A stretch of 64,000 nt of DNA from Roridomyces roridus (lineage: Eukaryota; Basidiomycota; Agaricomycetes; Agaricales; Mycenaceae), in contig JARKIF010000001.1 in the NCBI GenBank assembly GCA_029378245.1, forward strand, positions 3,472,001 to 3,536,000. The letters run 5' to 3'. A program made the position numbers and the translations under genes. Below are positions 1 to 10,619 of this stretch, one piece after another (position 1 is the first letter of the stretch; the number at the start of each line of letters is the position of its first letter). A model generated the notes under the pieces. That model was not told the origin of the DNA. It did no database searches and worked only from the letters and a program-made list of their open reading frames with translations.

Positions 1-217
1 CCAGGAACACAGTGACACTAATGATACTGTTGCTCTTGATCAAACTCCAGCTGCCGCTTCCAGTGGAGTAATACCCGATAAAGAGACATGGAGACAAGAT
101 ATTGGCAAGAAAGTAAAACAGACTTGGCAGGGACTGCATCAAATCACCAGAATCATAGCACCTTTTGTTCCTGAGCCCTTCAACACTCCTTTTGAAATCT
201 TCAATACCATCTCGGAT

Positions 218-758
218 TAGGGCTGCAATCATTTCCGTTTGCAAACATTTGCAAACGGTTTCAACCGTTTTCATTTCCATTTAATTTGTGGGTCAGTGCA
301 AACGGTAAACAGATGTTAAACAAACGGTTTAAATGGTTACCTACCAGCTCCTACCAGGCGGCATTTTTGACGTGGACTGGCGACTCCGCTGTCAGTGATT
401 CCCGGTTCCTCGGATGTCAAATGGGTACCCCGTCGACCGGCCACCCTCGGCAAGGTGTCTGATCATTTCTGATCCCGCTGATTGACACGGCTGAATGCCA
501 GGTGACATCCGGCAAGGGTCTGGCATGTAATCCAAGAGCCCTGAACAGTCCCCCAGGCTTGAACAACAACCAGATGGTGACCATACACTAACCTGAGGAC
601 TCAACACCCATAGGTAGGTCCTTGTTGTGGGCTGGTTTTACATGCCACTCCAGATACCATTTGAAAACAGTTTTAAACAGTTTACAAACGTTTACGTACC
701 GTTTCCGTTTGATTTGCCCAGATCTGCAAACGGAAACGATATGGTTTCAGCCTTATAG
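218..758. mobile_element. hAT-like non-autonomous element (MITE) in N1
   Basis: The intact paralogue reads straight across this point, so an extra ~540 bp is inserted here. The ends are imperfect inverted repeats: TAGGGCTGCAATCA on the left and, as reverse complement, TAAGGCTGAAACCA on the right, each followed by TTTCCGTTTGCA. A degenerate 8-bp duplication flanks it (TCTCGGAT at 210-217, ACTCAGAT at 759-766). The interior is rich in AAACGGTTT-type motifs and has no coding potential. The insertion lies beside the short first intron of the conserved N-terminal region, so it may also disturb splicing. The 2-3 bp end asymmetry leaves the exact borders uncertain. Confidence 0.7.
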
Positions 759-3692
759 ACTCAGATGTGGCAGTGGTATAGTGTCTGTGCTAGTCATTGT
801 TCAATGCTTATGCCCATTTCCAGGAGTACATGGAGAACAAAGAAGCCGTGGAGGATGCCTTTGTCAAACTGTCAGCTCAGCTGGTAGAGGTTGAAGGAGT
901 GCTCTTGGACAGCGAGAAGTACAATATTGATATCACAGCAAGCAGCAAGGAGCTAGCAGAGTGGGTTAATCCTAAATGATGGTGATTGTAGCTAAACTAT
1001 CTCTTCCAAGCCTGGTTATCAAACAAGCAGTGGAACTGCGAGACATCCAGTCAAAAGCCACAGCAAAGAAAATCTTTGAGCAGCACGAAATCACAGGCAA
1101 AATCAGTCAATGCATTGACATACTCAAACAAGGCACTGACAAGTATCATGTTGGTTCAGCTTTCTTCAACTTCACAGCACAACTTCTAAGCACTTTGGCA
1201 GCGGAGAATGAGTCTGGCAATTGCTAGGGATGTCAAGAAAAATGTAGACTTTGCCTTGGTAATGTTCTCATTTAAAAGTGGGATTCTAATTCTGACACAA
1301 GACTTTGAGGCTTCCATGCTCCCATCATTTGCAGCTAGGGCATTATTTGATGCAGATACAGGAGCAGCAGTATCACCAAGACGAGCATGCACACCGGGAA
1401 CTCGGAAAGAATTGCTGGAAAAACTTGAAAACTGGGCATTGGATAAATCTCCCAATACCTCTCCAATTTTCTGGCTTAGTGGTATGGCTGGTACTGGCAA
1501 GTCCACTGTGGCCTACACAATATGCAAGCTGTTTCAGGGGCACAAACAGTTTGGGGCCTCATTCTTTTGCTCCCGCAATGATGAGAGTGCCGGAGCTCGA
1601 TTGTCAATCATCCCTACAATTGTCCGCCAGCTTATCCCCAACCACACTGCATATGCATATGCTCTCAGGGATTTAAACCTTGACCAGCTTGCTGCTTCCT
1701 CAAGCCACCATGTGGCTGAACTTCTCATTATGCCATGGATAAAATCATTGAAGCAGGAGAGAGGTCAGCAAGCATCACAACTCATAGTGATTGATGCTCT
1801 GGATGAGATTGAAGGTGCTGGAGGAGCACATTTCATCCAAGACTTGATCCAGCAAGTCACCTCAGCTTGCCAGGAATTCCAAGGATTGAAGTTCCTGCTC
1901 ACCAGTCGACCCCACCCTGAAATTGTTGAGCAATTCGAGCATCTGGAGTTAGCCAGTATTTACAATTTGGAGCACATGGATCCTGAAACAGCTAGGGATG
2001 ATGTGCAAAAATTTGTTGCTGATGAACTTGGGTCCCTATCTGCAGAGGACCAGAATTTTATTGTTGCACAATCCATGGGAATCTTCATCTATGCAGCAAC
2101 AGTGAAACGACTTCTATCACCACCAGGTCATAGAAAGTTGTCAGAGACAGAGCACAAGACTCGCATGCAACACCTACGCACCAGTGGAAAATTGGCCAAA
2201 TCTGGAACTGTTGATTTGCTTACCGATACCTTGTACAAAGCTGTCCTTGAAGAGGCTTTACAAGATATAGGCAGCGAGGTAGAACTCTCAAAACGTGTTC
2301 TGTATATTGTGGTTACCGCAAGGAAACCGCAGACAATCCAGCAACTAGCACCACTTGTTATTTATCCCTCTGAGGAGATTGATGAACAGGCTGTTCAAAA
2401 TACAGTGGATGCACTGTATGCTGTGCTCTATATCTCACAGAGAGACAAATGTGTATACTCCTACCATAAATCCTTTGATTATTTCATTGTGGATCCTCAG
2501 CGGTACATGCATGCTGAGCTTGCAAGCAGTTACCTGCCAATTCGGGCAGCAGATTGTTTCAGCATACTTGAGAATTCACTCCATTTCAATATGTGTAACC
2601 TGCAATCATCTTACATGCTGGATGATGGGGATCCGGAGTTGGCATCCAGAGTCACTCAAAGAATTTCGAGGGAGCTTCAATATGCATGCCGATACTGGGC
2701 CACACACCTGACATTGGTCAAGCATAGCAGCAAGGGTGTGATTGCCGGACTTTCAGACAATTTACTGCAGTTCAGCAGCTTGCAGATATTATTTTGGATG
2801 GAAGCAATGAATGTGATGAAGTTGGACTGCCGTGTAGCTCTGTATGATGCTGAGGAGTGGGATGCAAAGGTCCGTACATAGATGCAAAGGTGTTGAAACA
2901 TATTCTTACTAAGATATGCAGGTCAACAGTGGGCAGGTGAAGGAATACCTGACAGCATGTCGACGGTTGTGGGCTGCATTTTTTAATGGGCCTGCAAAGC
3001 ACTCAACCCCACATTTGTACATCAGCAGCCTGGCAACAGAGTTGGGCATTGCCTCCCAGGATGGAAGGCAGAGATTGCAGAGATGGAACAAAAGGTTTTG
3101 CGGGCTGGCGGGAGTCAAATGCAGAGCAACTGTTGTGGCAAGAACATTAGTGATGATAGAAGCTGACCATGGGGGTGTGCATTCAGTTGTGTTCTCCCCA
3201 GATGGCAAACAATTTGCTTCCAGCTCAGGTGACAAAACTGTGTGGATCTGGGATGCAGCAACCGGTGCACAGCTGCTACAGCTCACAGGCCACACCAACT
3301 CTGTGCGATCAGTGGTGTTCTCACCAGACGGCAAACAGCTTGCTTCCAGCTCAGATGACAAAACTGTGCGGATCTGGGATGCAGCAGCTGGTGCACAGCT
3401 GCTAGAGCTTGCAGGCCACAAGGGCTGGGTGCAATCAGTGGTGTTTTCCCCAGATGGCAAACAGCTTGCTTCCGGCTCAGGTGACAAAACCGTGCGGATC
3501 TGGGATGCAGCAACCGGTGCACAGCTGCTAGAGCTTGCAGGCCACAGGGACTGGGTGCGATCAGTGGTCTTCTCACCAGATGGCAAACTGCTTGCTTGCA
3601 GCTCAGGTGACAAAACCGTGCGGATCTGGGATGCAGCCACTGGTGCGCAGCTGCTAGAGCTTGCAGGCCACAAGGGCTGGGTGCACTCAGTG

Positions 3693-4064
3693 CATCAGAC
3701 TTTTAACAGTTTGATTGTCAGGTTGTACGACCTGACAACCTCTGCCAAAATGCGACAACCAGCCGATTTTCCACAACCTCACAACCTTATGTCCAAAAGC
3801 CACGAGGTCCACTGTTCGACTCTCGATCAGCGCATCATTTCATTTTTCTATTTCTTCCGTGGAGGCTCTGATACTCTGATACTGTCAGTCTGCCGGTGAA
3901 AAATGCGGGGACAGTCTTTGCAATGTATTTTGTGAACTCTAATGGACCCCCATTACATTGTGGAAAGATAAAATTAAAGGTCTTCGTTTGGATTCGAACT
4001 CGTGAGGTTGTCCACAACCTCACGACCGCCAAAACCCGGCAATCAGATGGTTAAAAGGCTGATG
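3693..4064. mobile_element. MITE with long inverted repeats inside a WD40 repeat of N1
   Basis: A 372-bp segment interrupts a WD40 codon run. Removing it restores the CAGTGGTGTTCTCC stretch found in every neighbouring repeat. The ends are imperfect inverted repeats of roughly 35-50 bp: the left begins CATCAGACTTTTAAC and the right, as reverse complement, begins CATCAGCCTTTTAAC. The flanks share only TG (3691-3692 and 4065-4066), so the target duplication is 2-3 bp, unlike the 8-bp hAT elements nearby. No coding sequence was seen. Superfamily not assigned. Confidence 0.8.
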
Positions 4065-4521
4065 TGGTGTTCTCCCCAGATGGCAAACTGCTTGCTTCCG
4101 GCTCAAATGACAAAACCGTGCGGATCTGGGATGCTGGAATAGACACGCAGCTGCTAGAGCTCACAGGCCATGACAGCTGGGTGAAATCAGTGACATTCTC
4201 CCCAGACGGCAAACAGCTTGCTTCCAGCTCAAGCTCAAGTGACATGCGGATGTGGGATGCAGAAACCGGTGCACAGCTCCTAGAGTTCGCAGGCCACAAG
4301 GACTCTGCGCGATCGGTGGTGTTCTCACCAGACGGCAAACAGCTTGCTTCCGGCTCAGGTGACAAAACTGTGCGGATCTGGGATGCAGCAACTGGTGCAA
4401 AGCTGCTAGAGCTGGCAGGCCACAATGGCTCTGTGGAATCGGTGGTATTCTCCCCAGATGGCAAACAGCTTGCTTCCAGCTCAGATGACAAAACCGTGTG
4501 GATCTGGGATGCAGTGACCGG

Positions 4522-5038
4522 TAGTGTTGCCGTGGCTCGGCTCCGGCTGGCTCGGCTCGGTAAGCCGTGTCAAGCCGTAAGCTGTGGCTCGGCTTGCGGC
4601 TCAGCCACGGCTCCGGCTCAAAAGCATATATCTTCCGGTTTAGAGACAATGAAGCCCAAATGAACACCTGGATATCCACATAGACCCTCCCCATGCACGA
4701 ACGACTCGAACTGTGGTCGTGGCCGTTGTCAAGGCGTTGCCACCACTGTCATCAGTGTCAAGCGTGAGTTTTCGGTCACATCCGTCACGGTCTCGTTAAA
4801 ATTGGTATTCCAAACGCCCCAGCACTCAAGATGGAAAGCAATCAGTGTGGCATGTATTTGCCAGAGCTATTGAAGTCATTTTGAGCTCACTGGGCCGTAC
4901 CAAAATCCTCCAATCGGGCAATCTCCAAAATCCTGCCAAGCCGCGGCTAAGCGGCTTGCTGACAGCTGGCGATGGCTGGCTTATTTTTGGCTTGGCTCAC
5001 ACGGCTAGCCGAAGCCGAGCCGAGCCGCGGCAACACTA
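4522..5038. mobile_element. Non-autonomous hAT element with perfect 8-bp target duplication, in N1 WD40 region
   Basis: This is a 517-bp insertion with terminal inverted repeats TAGTGTTGCCG (left) and CGGCAACACTA (right), flanked by perfect 8-bp direct repeats GTGACCGG at 4514-4521 and 5039-5046. Excising the element with one copy of the duplication restores an uninterrupted WD40 repeat (DAVTG followed by AQLLQ). An 8-bp duplication and a TAG-starting inverted repeat are hallmarks of the hAT superfamily. The subterminal regions are packed with GGCTCGGCT-type motifs on both strands. No transposase is encoded. The perfect duplication suggests a fairly recent insertion. Confidence 0.92.
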
Positions 5039-5911
5039 GTGACCGGTGCACAGCTGCTACAGATGGCAGGCCACAATGACTCTGTCCGATCGGTGGTGTT
5101 CTCACTAGATGGCAAACAGCTTGTTTCCAGCTCGGATGATAAAACCGTGCGGATTTGGGATGCAGCAACCGGTGCACAGCTGCGACAGCTCGCAGGCCAC
5201 ACCAACCCTGTGCGATTGGTGGTGTTCTCACCAGATGGTAAACAGCTTGCTTCCAGCTCGGATGACAAAACTGTGCGGATCTGGGATGCAGAAACCGGTA
5301 CACAGCTACTAGAGCTCACAGGCCACCACAGCTCTGTGCAATCAGTGGTGTTCTCCCCAGATGGCAAACAGCTTGCTTCCGGCTCAGGTGACAAAACTGT
5401 GCGGATCTGGGATGCAGCAACTGGTGCACAGCTGCTAGAGCTCCCAGGCCGCAAGGACTGGGTGCGATCGGTGGTGTTCTCACCAGATGGTAAACTGCTT
5501 GCTTCCGGTTCGGATGACAAAACCGTGCGGATCTGGGATGCAGGAATATGCACACAGCTGCTGGACCTCACTGGCCATAATCCCTCAGTGCAATCACAAT
5601 CCTTATTCCCTGGGCATAAGCCACTCATTCACAGCCTGAACATCCAGACCCCTCAACACCAGCTGGTTGCTTCCCCGGCAAATTATCCTGGCAACCTGTG
5701 GACACTGGATACAACGGGATGGATCTTTAATCTCCATGGAGATCGCCTCTTCTGGTGGCCACCTGAGCTCCTTCACACTCTGAATGCCCCACCATGTATT
5801 CTCATCATAGGCAAATCCGGCCAAGTGAATTTGGAATTTAACATGTCTTGCTTGGGTTCTAACTGGGCAAACTGCTACTCTGAGGAGGCTGAGGAGATCT
5901 CAGACAACTAG

Positions 5912-6578
5912 ATCTTAGTTACTGTAAATTACCCTCATTCTGTCTCATACTGTTATCTTCTTGTAGCTCCGCTCACTGTACCAACTATATGATGATCTGA
6001 TCCAGCTGCTCTCCCTCCAACTTCTTGGTTCAATTCCTGGCCATTCTTTTGTGTCCACACCATACATCCTAACCTTGGGATCACTGTGGGGATTCGGGAA
6101 GAACACACTGTATTACACACAGTGATCATTGCTTGACCACAGCCTCCCACTTAGACCGCCTCCTTGGACACAATTGCATCTAGCATTTTTTCTACCTGAA
6201 CAATCTTGCGATCTAAATTAGAGCTCCAACCATTTTGTTTCCGTTTGCCAGAGGGCTCAAACAAAACGGTAAAAGGTATGTAGCCGTTTTGCAACGGTTT
6301 GGGGACCGATCCGCTTCCGGGGCTTTGCCTTGTAATCTGGCCACGGATCTCAATGAATTTACTCGAGGTTTTGAACTCGTCAGAAGCGCTGGCCTTGCCA
6401 CAGCCAACTAAAACCTTGCTTGCTGAGACAAAATCGGAGGGTTCACCCTGGACTTCCACCAAACATCAAACTCAGCCACAGGTTCCTTGCTATACAAAGG
6501 CATGCGCATAGGTAAGCTCGAGAAATTTCAGGGGCAAAAGAAAGGAAAGATTGGACGCACCCAACTTAACTCCGACTT
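5912..6578. other. N1-E1 intergenic with transposon and E-type remnants
   Basis: No gene was seen. The stretch is matched, inverted, by about 25890-26305 plus 27774-27883 of the right arm. At about 6215-6310 it holds a segment starting TTAGAGCTCCAACCA followed by TTTCCGTTTGCC that resembles one end of the element at 218-758. At about 6330-6440 a piece resembles the 5' flank of the E-type genes (TAATCTGGCCACGGATCTC and following), so it is a patchwork of older insertions. Confidence 0.6.
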
Positions 6579-8182
6579 TCAATCCTCCTGCAACTGAAAC
6601 TTGAACCGCCCCTGCTTGACTAAATCACAGAACAACTCCAGATGCCTCCGATGGGCGGCTCGACAATGAGGGAGCACAACCTCGAACGGCTCCTCCCCCA
6701 CGCGCGAGAGCATAAATTCGAGAAAAACCTTGTAGGAAAACTTGAGTTGCGTATTGCAGTACATGCACTGACAGGTACTTGAGCTGTGGAACGAGCACGA
6801 GCGCGCAGGAGGCTGTCTGTGAACAGGGTTTTGTGCTCGTACACTAAGCGCCTGGAGTGTGTACTTGGGCCATTTTGTCAAGCGCGGGAGCCCACTCGGC
6901 GCCGAGTCTTCGTCATCTTCATCATCGCTTGCCTCGTTCACCTCCGGTTCAACCGCCGCCTGGCGCCCATCCCCGATGTATCCACATGCACTCTTATCCA
7001 TTCCGCAATGCAAGCCTTGCAGTAGGTGTGATATTGTTGACTGTTGGCTTTCGCACCGCGATGGAAGAGGTCTGAGAGCTTCCGCGCGGACATTCGGCAC
7101 GGATTCCGACGTGGGCAGATCGTGTCAAGGGCGAGAAAAGCGAGAAGTAAATTTGCAAGCTGCTTACGTGTGAAATCACGTGTGGTCACGTGCCGATAAG
7201 ATAAGATAAGAAACAGGGCCTAATAGGGCCTACTGCTTGACCTCGAACTTGATAGGGCCCTACGACAGGGCCGGATAGGGCCCTATCTCATAGGGCCCTA
7301 TTTTACTAGGGCCGTCACTGGAGACAGTTGTGGCAATAGCGACAGAACCTCGGTGATGTCGCAGCGCTCGATGGGATGATAAGAAAGCAGTTGGCTCCAT
7401 GGGAGGTTCCGGCACTCGGCTGGCCTGACGAGTGTAGCGTGCGTTAATTCGGCGCATTTTCAAATGTATTTGGGCAGGTTTTCCAACCGGATAGGGATTC
7501 AAAACTCCCTTCGAGGTTGGACCAGATTGGGAATGAGCCCGCGGAATTTACAACAAGGCGCTCCCATCGTTCGGTTCGCAATGCTCGGCAGGAATGGGCA
7601 TCACTCGCGACTCTATCGCCCTGATATGGGAGAAGGTCAATGCCAGAGGATGCGTTCCAGGATCACGCGAAGAGTATCAAGCAACTTGTCGCGCTTTACT
7701 CGATCTTGAGGCCAGTATTTCTCGTCCACCGCTATTATATTCGACGGTTTTCGACCAAAGTCCCGGCGTATCCAGAAGAACCTCGCGCAACTGCCGCAAA
7801 CAGCGGACACGCGCATAAGACCAATGATACTCGAAAGCCCGTTGCAGCCAGGGCCCGCACTGGCAGACCGGCTGGAACACCTCGCAGAGTAATTCCGCTG
7901 GCAAACGCTTCACAGGCGATTGGAACGCTCGATATGCCTCGACCTGGGATTGGACCTTTGCACGAGCAGCAAAGATTCTGTCCATGGCTTCTTGGGTCCG
8001 CTGGACTGCCAGGTCGTACTGCTGGAGCACCGAGATTGAGGACGCGAGTACCGAAGGTGTGTCCGGGGGTATGTACGAGGATCGGAGCGTTTGGTGCGGA
8101 TATTGCATGTGTTCCTCGGTGGGAACAGAATTTGCAGGCGGGAGAGGATGTTCGCATGGTGGTGGTCAGGAAGAAAGTCCAA
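6579..8182 (-). pseudogene. E1: degraded F-box protein gene (Cys-rich N-terminus type)
   Basis: The minus strand encodes pieces of a common Agaricomycete F-box family. A Cys/His N-terminal stretch (CEHPLPPANS, near 8160) leads into IPPDTPSVLASSISVLQQYD, a short coiled coil and the F-box core LPAELLCEVFQ (8108-7677). The C-terminal tail ends with VKQGRFKFQLQED at 6579. Compared with E2 (24188-25711) it lacks an in-frame start codon, changes frame after the F-box, and has about 350 bp of its middle replaced by a hAT fragment (6850-7318). F-box proteins link substrates to SCF ubiquitin ligases through Skp1. This copy is not expected to give a full product. Confidence 0.75.
6850..7318 (-). mobile_element. 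hAT transposon 5'-end fragment with BED-like zinc finger
   Basis: This segment is absent from the paralogous E2 locus. On the minus strand it starts near 7318 with CCAGTGACGGCCCTAG, followed by about 100 bp packed with AGGGCCC/GGGCCCT palindromes, a typical hAT subterminal region. An open frame (7189-6938) then reads LSDLFHRGAKANSQQYHTYC and CKAC, a pattern like the BED zinc finger at the N-terminus of basidiomycete hAT transposases. An acidic stretch (EASDDEDDED) follows after a frameshift. The catalytic domain and far end are missing, so this is a truncated remnant. The family call is by pattern only. Confidence 0.55.
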
Positions 8183-8632
8183 AAAGGAAGATCAGTATTT
8201 GATTCGATCCTAGAGAAAGTAAATTCCTTACGAGTCTGCGAGACCCGCGGCCAGATTACGAGTTGGTACTACTTAAACCTTCTCTTTGTTTCTTGTCAAG
8301 CTACTTGAAATTCAGCGCATGTACTCGTTTTGACAGACCTTCCCTTCCCCCCAATCCTACAATCTCATTCCTACGTGGAGACGCGCCCTTTTTTTATTTT
8401 CTCGCCGACTCATGGACATCCAAAAGATCCACAACGCATTCAATTATGATTATCAAGGTATACAGCTCGAATACGAAGATGCAGGGTCGCGCGCCGGGTG
8501 GCGTCGTCGCGGCGATAAGTCTACGGCACCCACGTGCGTAGAAAGTGCGCCATTCCAATCGGGGATGGCATTAAAATGCGAAAGGCGTCGAGCGGATCGC
8601 GAGGTAGTCTGGTCAAAGGGACGCCGCGCCGC
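8183..8632. other. E1-C1 intergenic spacer
   Basis: A 450-bp spacer between the divergently disposed ends of E1 (5' side) and cyclin C1 (3' side). It has a matching inverted copy at about 23726-24187. No coding or structural signal was identified beyond that duplication. Confidence 0.6.
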
Positions 8633-9423
8633 CTACTCGACGTATGCCGAATGCCCGTGGAAGAACGGATGCAAAAATTTGTATCCATGGGTCTGCGGCT
8701 TCCGTGGAAGCGGGGACCCGGAGGTGGAGTGCGAGATGGGGGTGGGCGGGGAGAGGCTGCCGATGCTCGATTGGGGTGAGGAAGGCTCGAGCTCGGGGAG
8801 GACGACAAATTCGGCTGACATGCTTGGCCGGCGGCGGTGGAGGGGTGCGCTGTTGGTGAGAAGGACGAAGCCTTCTTCTTCCTCGGCACGCAGAACCGCC
8901 CTAACGAGCCCCTTGTGATACCTCAAAAGATCCTCTTCGGTTACGCCCAGCTCCCAGTCGAGCACCTCGAGAAACTCGCGCTCGATGCGACCGATATCTC
9001 CTGCCCCAAACACCCCGGTGCACATTCCCCAATGGATGTTCTTGAGGGTCGAATCGTTGGTGTACTTTGCAGCACAGACGAGGGCACCGAGGAAGACACG
9101 CTCGAGGGCGTATTGTGGCACAGCGATGGTGAGATGCGGTCGTGCACGGGCCATGTAGTGCAGCGCTACGAGAACGGTGGGTGTAGGAATCTCGGCGCGT
9201 GAGAGGACCGTGCCGACGAAAGATGTGAAGCGCCTTGACCGTGTGCGCCGCGGAGGGCGGCCAAAGGCGTGGTCAACGGTATGTGAAACGCAGTCGACGA
9301 TGTATTCTGATTTGGAGTGAGTTGGGGGTTGAAGACAAGGGAATAATGGACGTACCCAATACGGGGTGGGAGAGCTGGATGTCAAGGAGCTCGAGGAGCT
9401 CAGGCGAGTGCATGGACGGGTCG
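8633..9423 (-). pseudogene. C1: PCL-type cyclin, first exon truncated at duplication breakpoint
   Basis: Nearly identical to cyclin C2 (22831-23725). Exon 2 (9306-8633) is open and the same length. It carries the cyclin box: RRFTSFVGTVLSRAEI, VLVALHYMARARPHL, FLGALVCAAKYTNDSTLKN, DIGRIEREFLEVLDWELGV. A Ser/Pro-rich tail follows. The intron (9355-9307) is conserved. Exon 1 matches C2 only back to the codons for DPSMHSPELL. At about 9423 homology ends abruptly, so the start codon, about 30 residues and the TATA promoter are missing. A chance upstream in-frame start exists in unrelated sequence through the intron frame, but I consider this a truncated copy. Confidence 0.82.
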
Positions 9424-10619
9424 AAAAAAATGGAAGTGCCAGTGATGGATTGACAACTGGCGTTCCCAGTTCTACGTTATACAGCAAATCCTCACAGTGC
9501 GGTCCCGACACGGAGCCACCGACACTCCCCAGTCGCCGTACACGTCCCTCCACATTGAATAGGCCCCTAGACGTGGCCGACACAATAGCAAACGTCGTCT
9601 CGTGGCGGTGATTACGCCGCCGTCCCGTTCTCGCTGCCCTACCCAGTCTAACCTGGCATCCGCAGCGAGTCGATTAACACATCCAATGCTGTCCCAACCC
9701 CTCGACCAAGTACGGCTCGCATGCATCGATCGTCATAGGACGAGGACACTGGCCAGCGGAGCGGTATCGCGAGCTGCATCGTGGGGCGTCGTCAGTCGGT
9801 CATTGAGAGCAGCAGAGTACGAGGCGAACCTGCCGGGGCCAGAATGCCCAAGGGAGGAGTGTGTGATGGTGCTAGGGAGCGGGCATCGAATGTGGGCAGC
9901 CTGCTGGATCGTCGTGAGGGGTGGGCATGGCTCTGGGTGATGTTCGAGTGCGAAGTGGACAATAGGATGCACCAGGCAGGGTCCACTCTGCCTGGATGAG
10001 TGGTGTGAAAGTTGCGCGTTATCCAAGTATGCGAGGGTTTGCGAGAACACTCAAACAACGAGCAGGAAGATTGAAAAGGATAGCTGAGGATTCGTGAGTC
10101 CTGACGAGACGGAGGAAGGTGCCAGCGGACGCACCTGTGAATCAGCCCATCGAGAACTACATCCTCTCAAATCCCAGCCAAAATTCGTGAAAATCCGCGA
10201 ATAACGGTCTTGAGCCTGTCAGATAAGGCTTGCAAGAGCGTCGGGCGAGTGTGTCAGTGCCGGAGTCACAGCGCACATATCGGACGGATGGCAGAACTAG
10301 ACGCCATGAGAGCGACACAGACACGATCTAGGGGGTGTAGACAGGATAGGTCCATCGGAAGCTACATCCGCCCCTCCTGCGCTCGAATTCGGAGTCGGAG
10401 TCATTCCAGCCAAAAGTTGGGAAACTCGAGATATGGCGACCAGAGACGTATTAAAGTCGGAGTACGACAGCTTGAAGCGAAGAGACAGGTGAGTGAGTCG
10501 GTGTCGTCGTGGTGGTCGTGTGGAGAGAGGCATTTGGACAGCGGGAGCGATCACGGGACAGGGCCACCACTGGGTGTTTGCTTTGACCAAACAACTCATG
10601 GCCTTTGTCCCGAACCACC
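9424..10619. other. Spacer between inverted-repeat arm and F-box array
   Basis: About 1.2 kb of single-copy sequence immediately inside the left-arm breakpoint. The last ~80 bp before A1 (from about 10540) resemble the upstream region of A3 (CGATCACGGG, GGGTGTTTG, TTGACCAAA). Otherwise I saw no supported gene, RNA or repeat. Confidence 0.5.

Larger units (their letters stand above)
1..5911 (+). pseudogene. N1: STAND receptor (C2/helical-NACHT-WD40), 5' end off window, broken by three transposon insertions
   Basis: This is a paralogue of the gene at 33124-27884, whose domain order it follows. The window opens inside the linker after the C2 domain. The alpha-helical N-terminal region lies at about 1-217 and 780-1225, and the NACHT ATPase within 1208-2881. 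The Walker A motif GMAGTGKST lies near 1481-1507 and the Walker B-like LIVIDALDE near 1780-1808. After an intron of about 50 nt (from about 2870) comes a helical linker, then WD40 repeats in three blocks (about 3170-3690, 4065-4520 and 5047-5590, about four repeats each). The C-terminal tail (GWIFNLHGDRLFWW near 5720-5760) ends at TAG 5911. Three insertions interrupt it at 218-758, 3693-4064 and 4522-5038. The two WD40 insertions introduce stops and break repeats. Family members are cytosolic signalling NTPases implicated in fungal non-self recognition, and WD40 repeats act as the sensor. As it stands the gene is unlikely to make a full product. Confidence 0.9.

Noticed and set aside
6015..6060. 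GGTTCAATTCCTGG, which resembles a tRNA B box
   Set aside because: No A box at tRNA spacing and no cloverleaf could be folded around it.
7260..7330. AGGGCCC palindromes taken as a CRISPR-like or regulatory array
   Set aside because: Spacing is irregular, the genome is eukaryotic, and the motifs fit hAT subterminal repeats next to a BED-like frame.
8837..9202. 121-codon plus-strand frame, with an identical twin at 23156-23521
   Set aside because: Antisense shadow of the cyclin C1/C2 box. Conservation between the two copies only reflects the DNA duplication.
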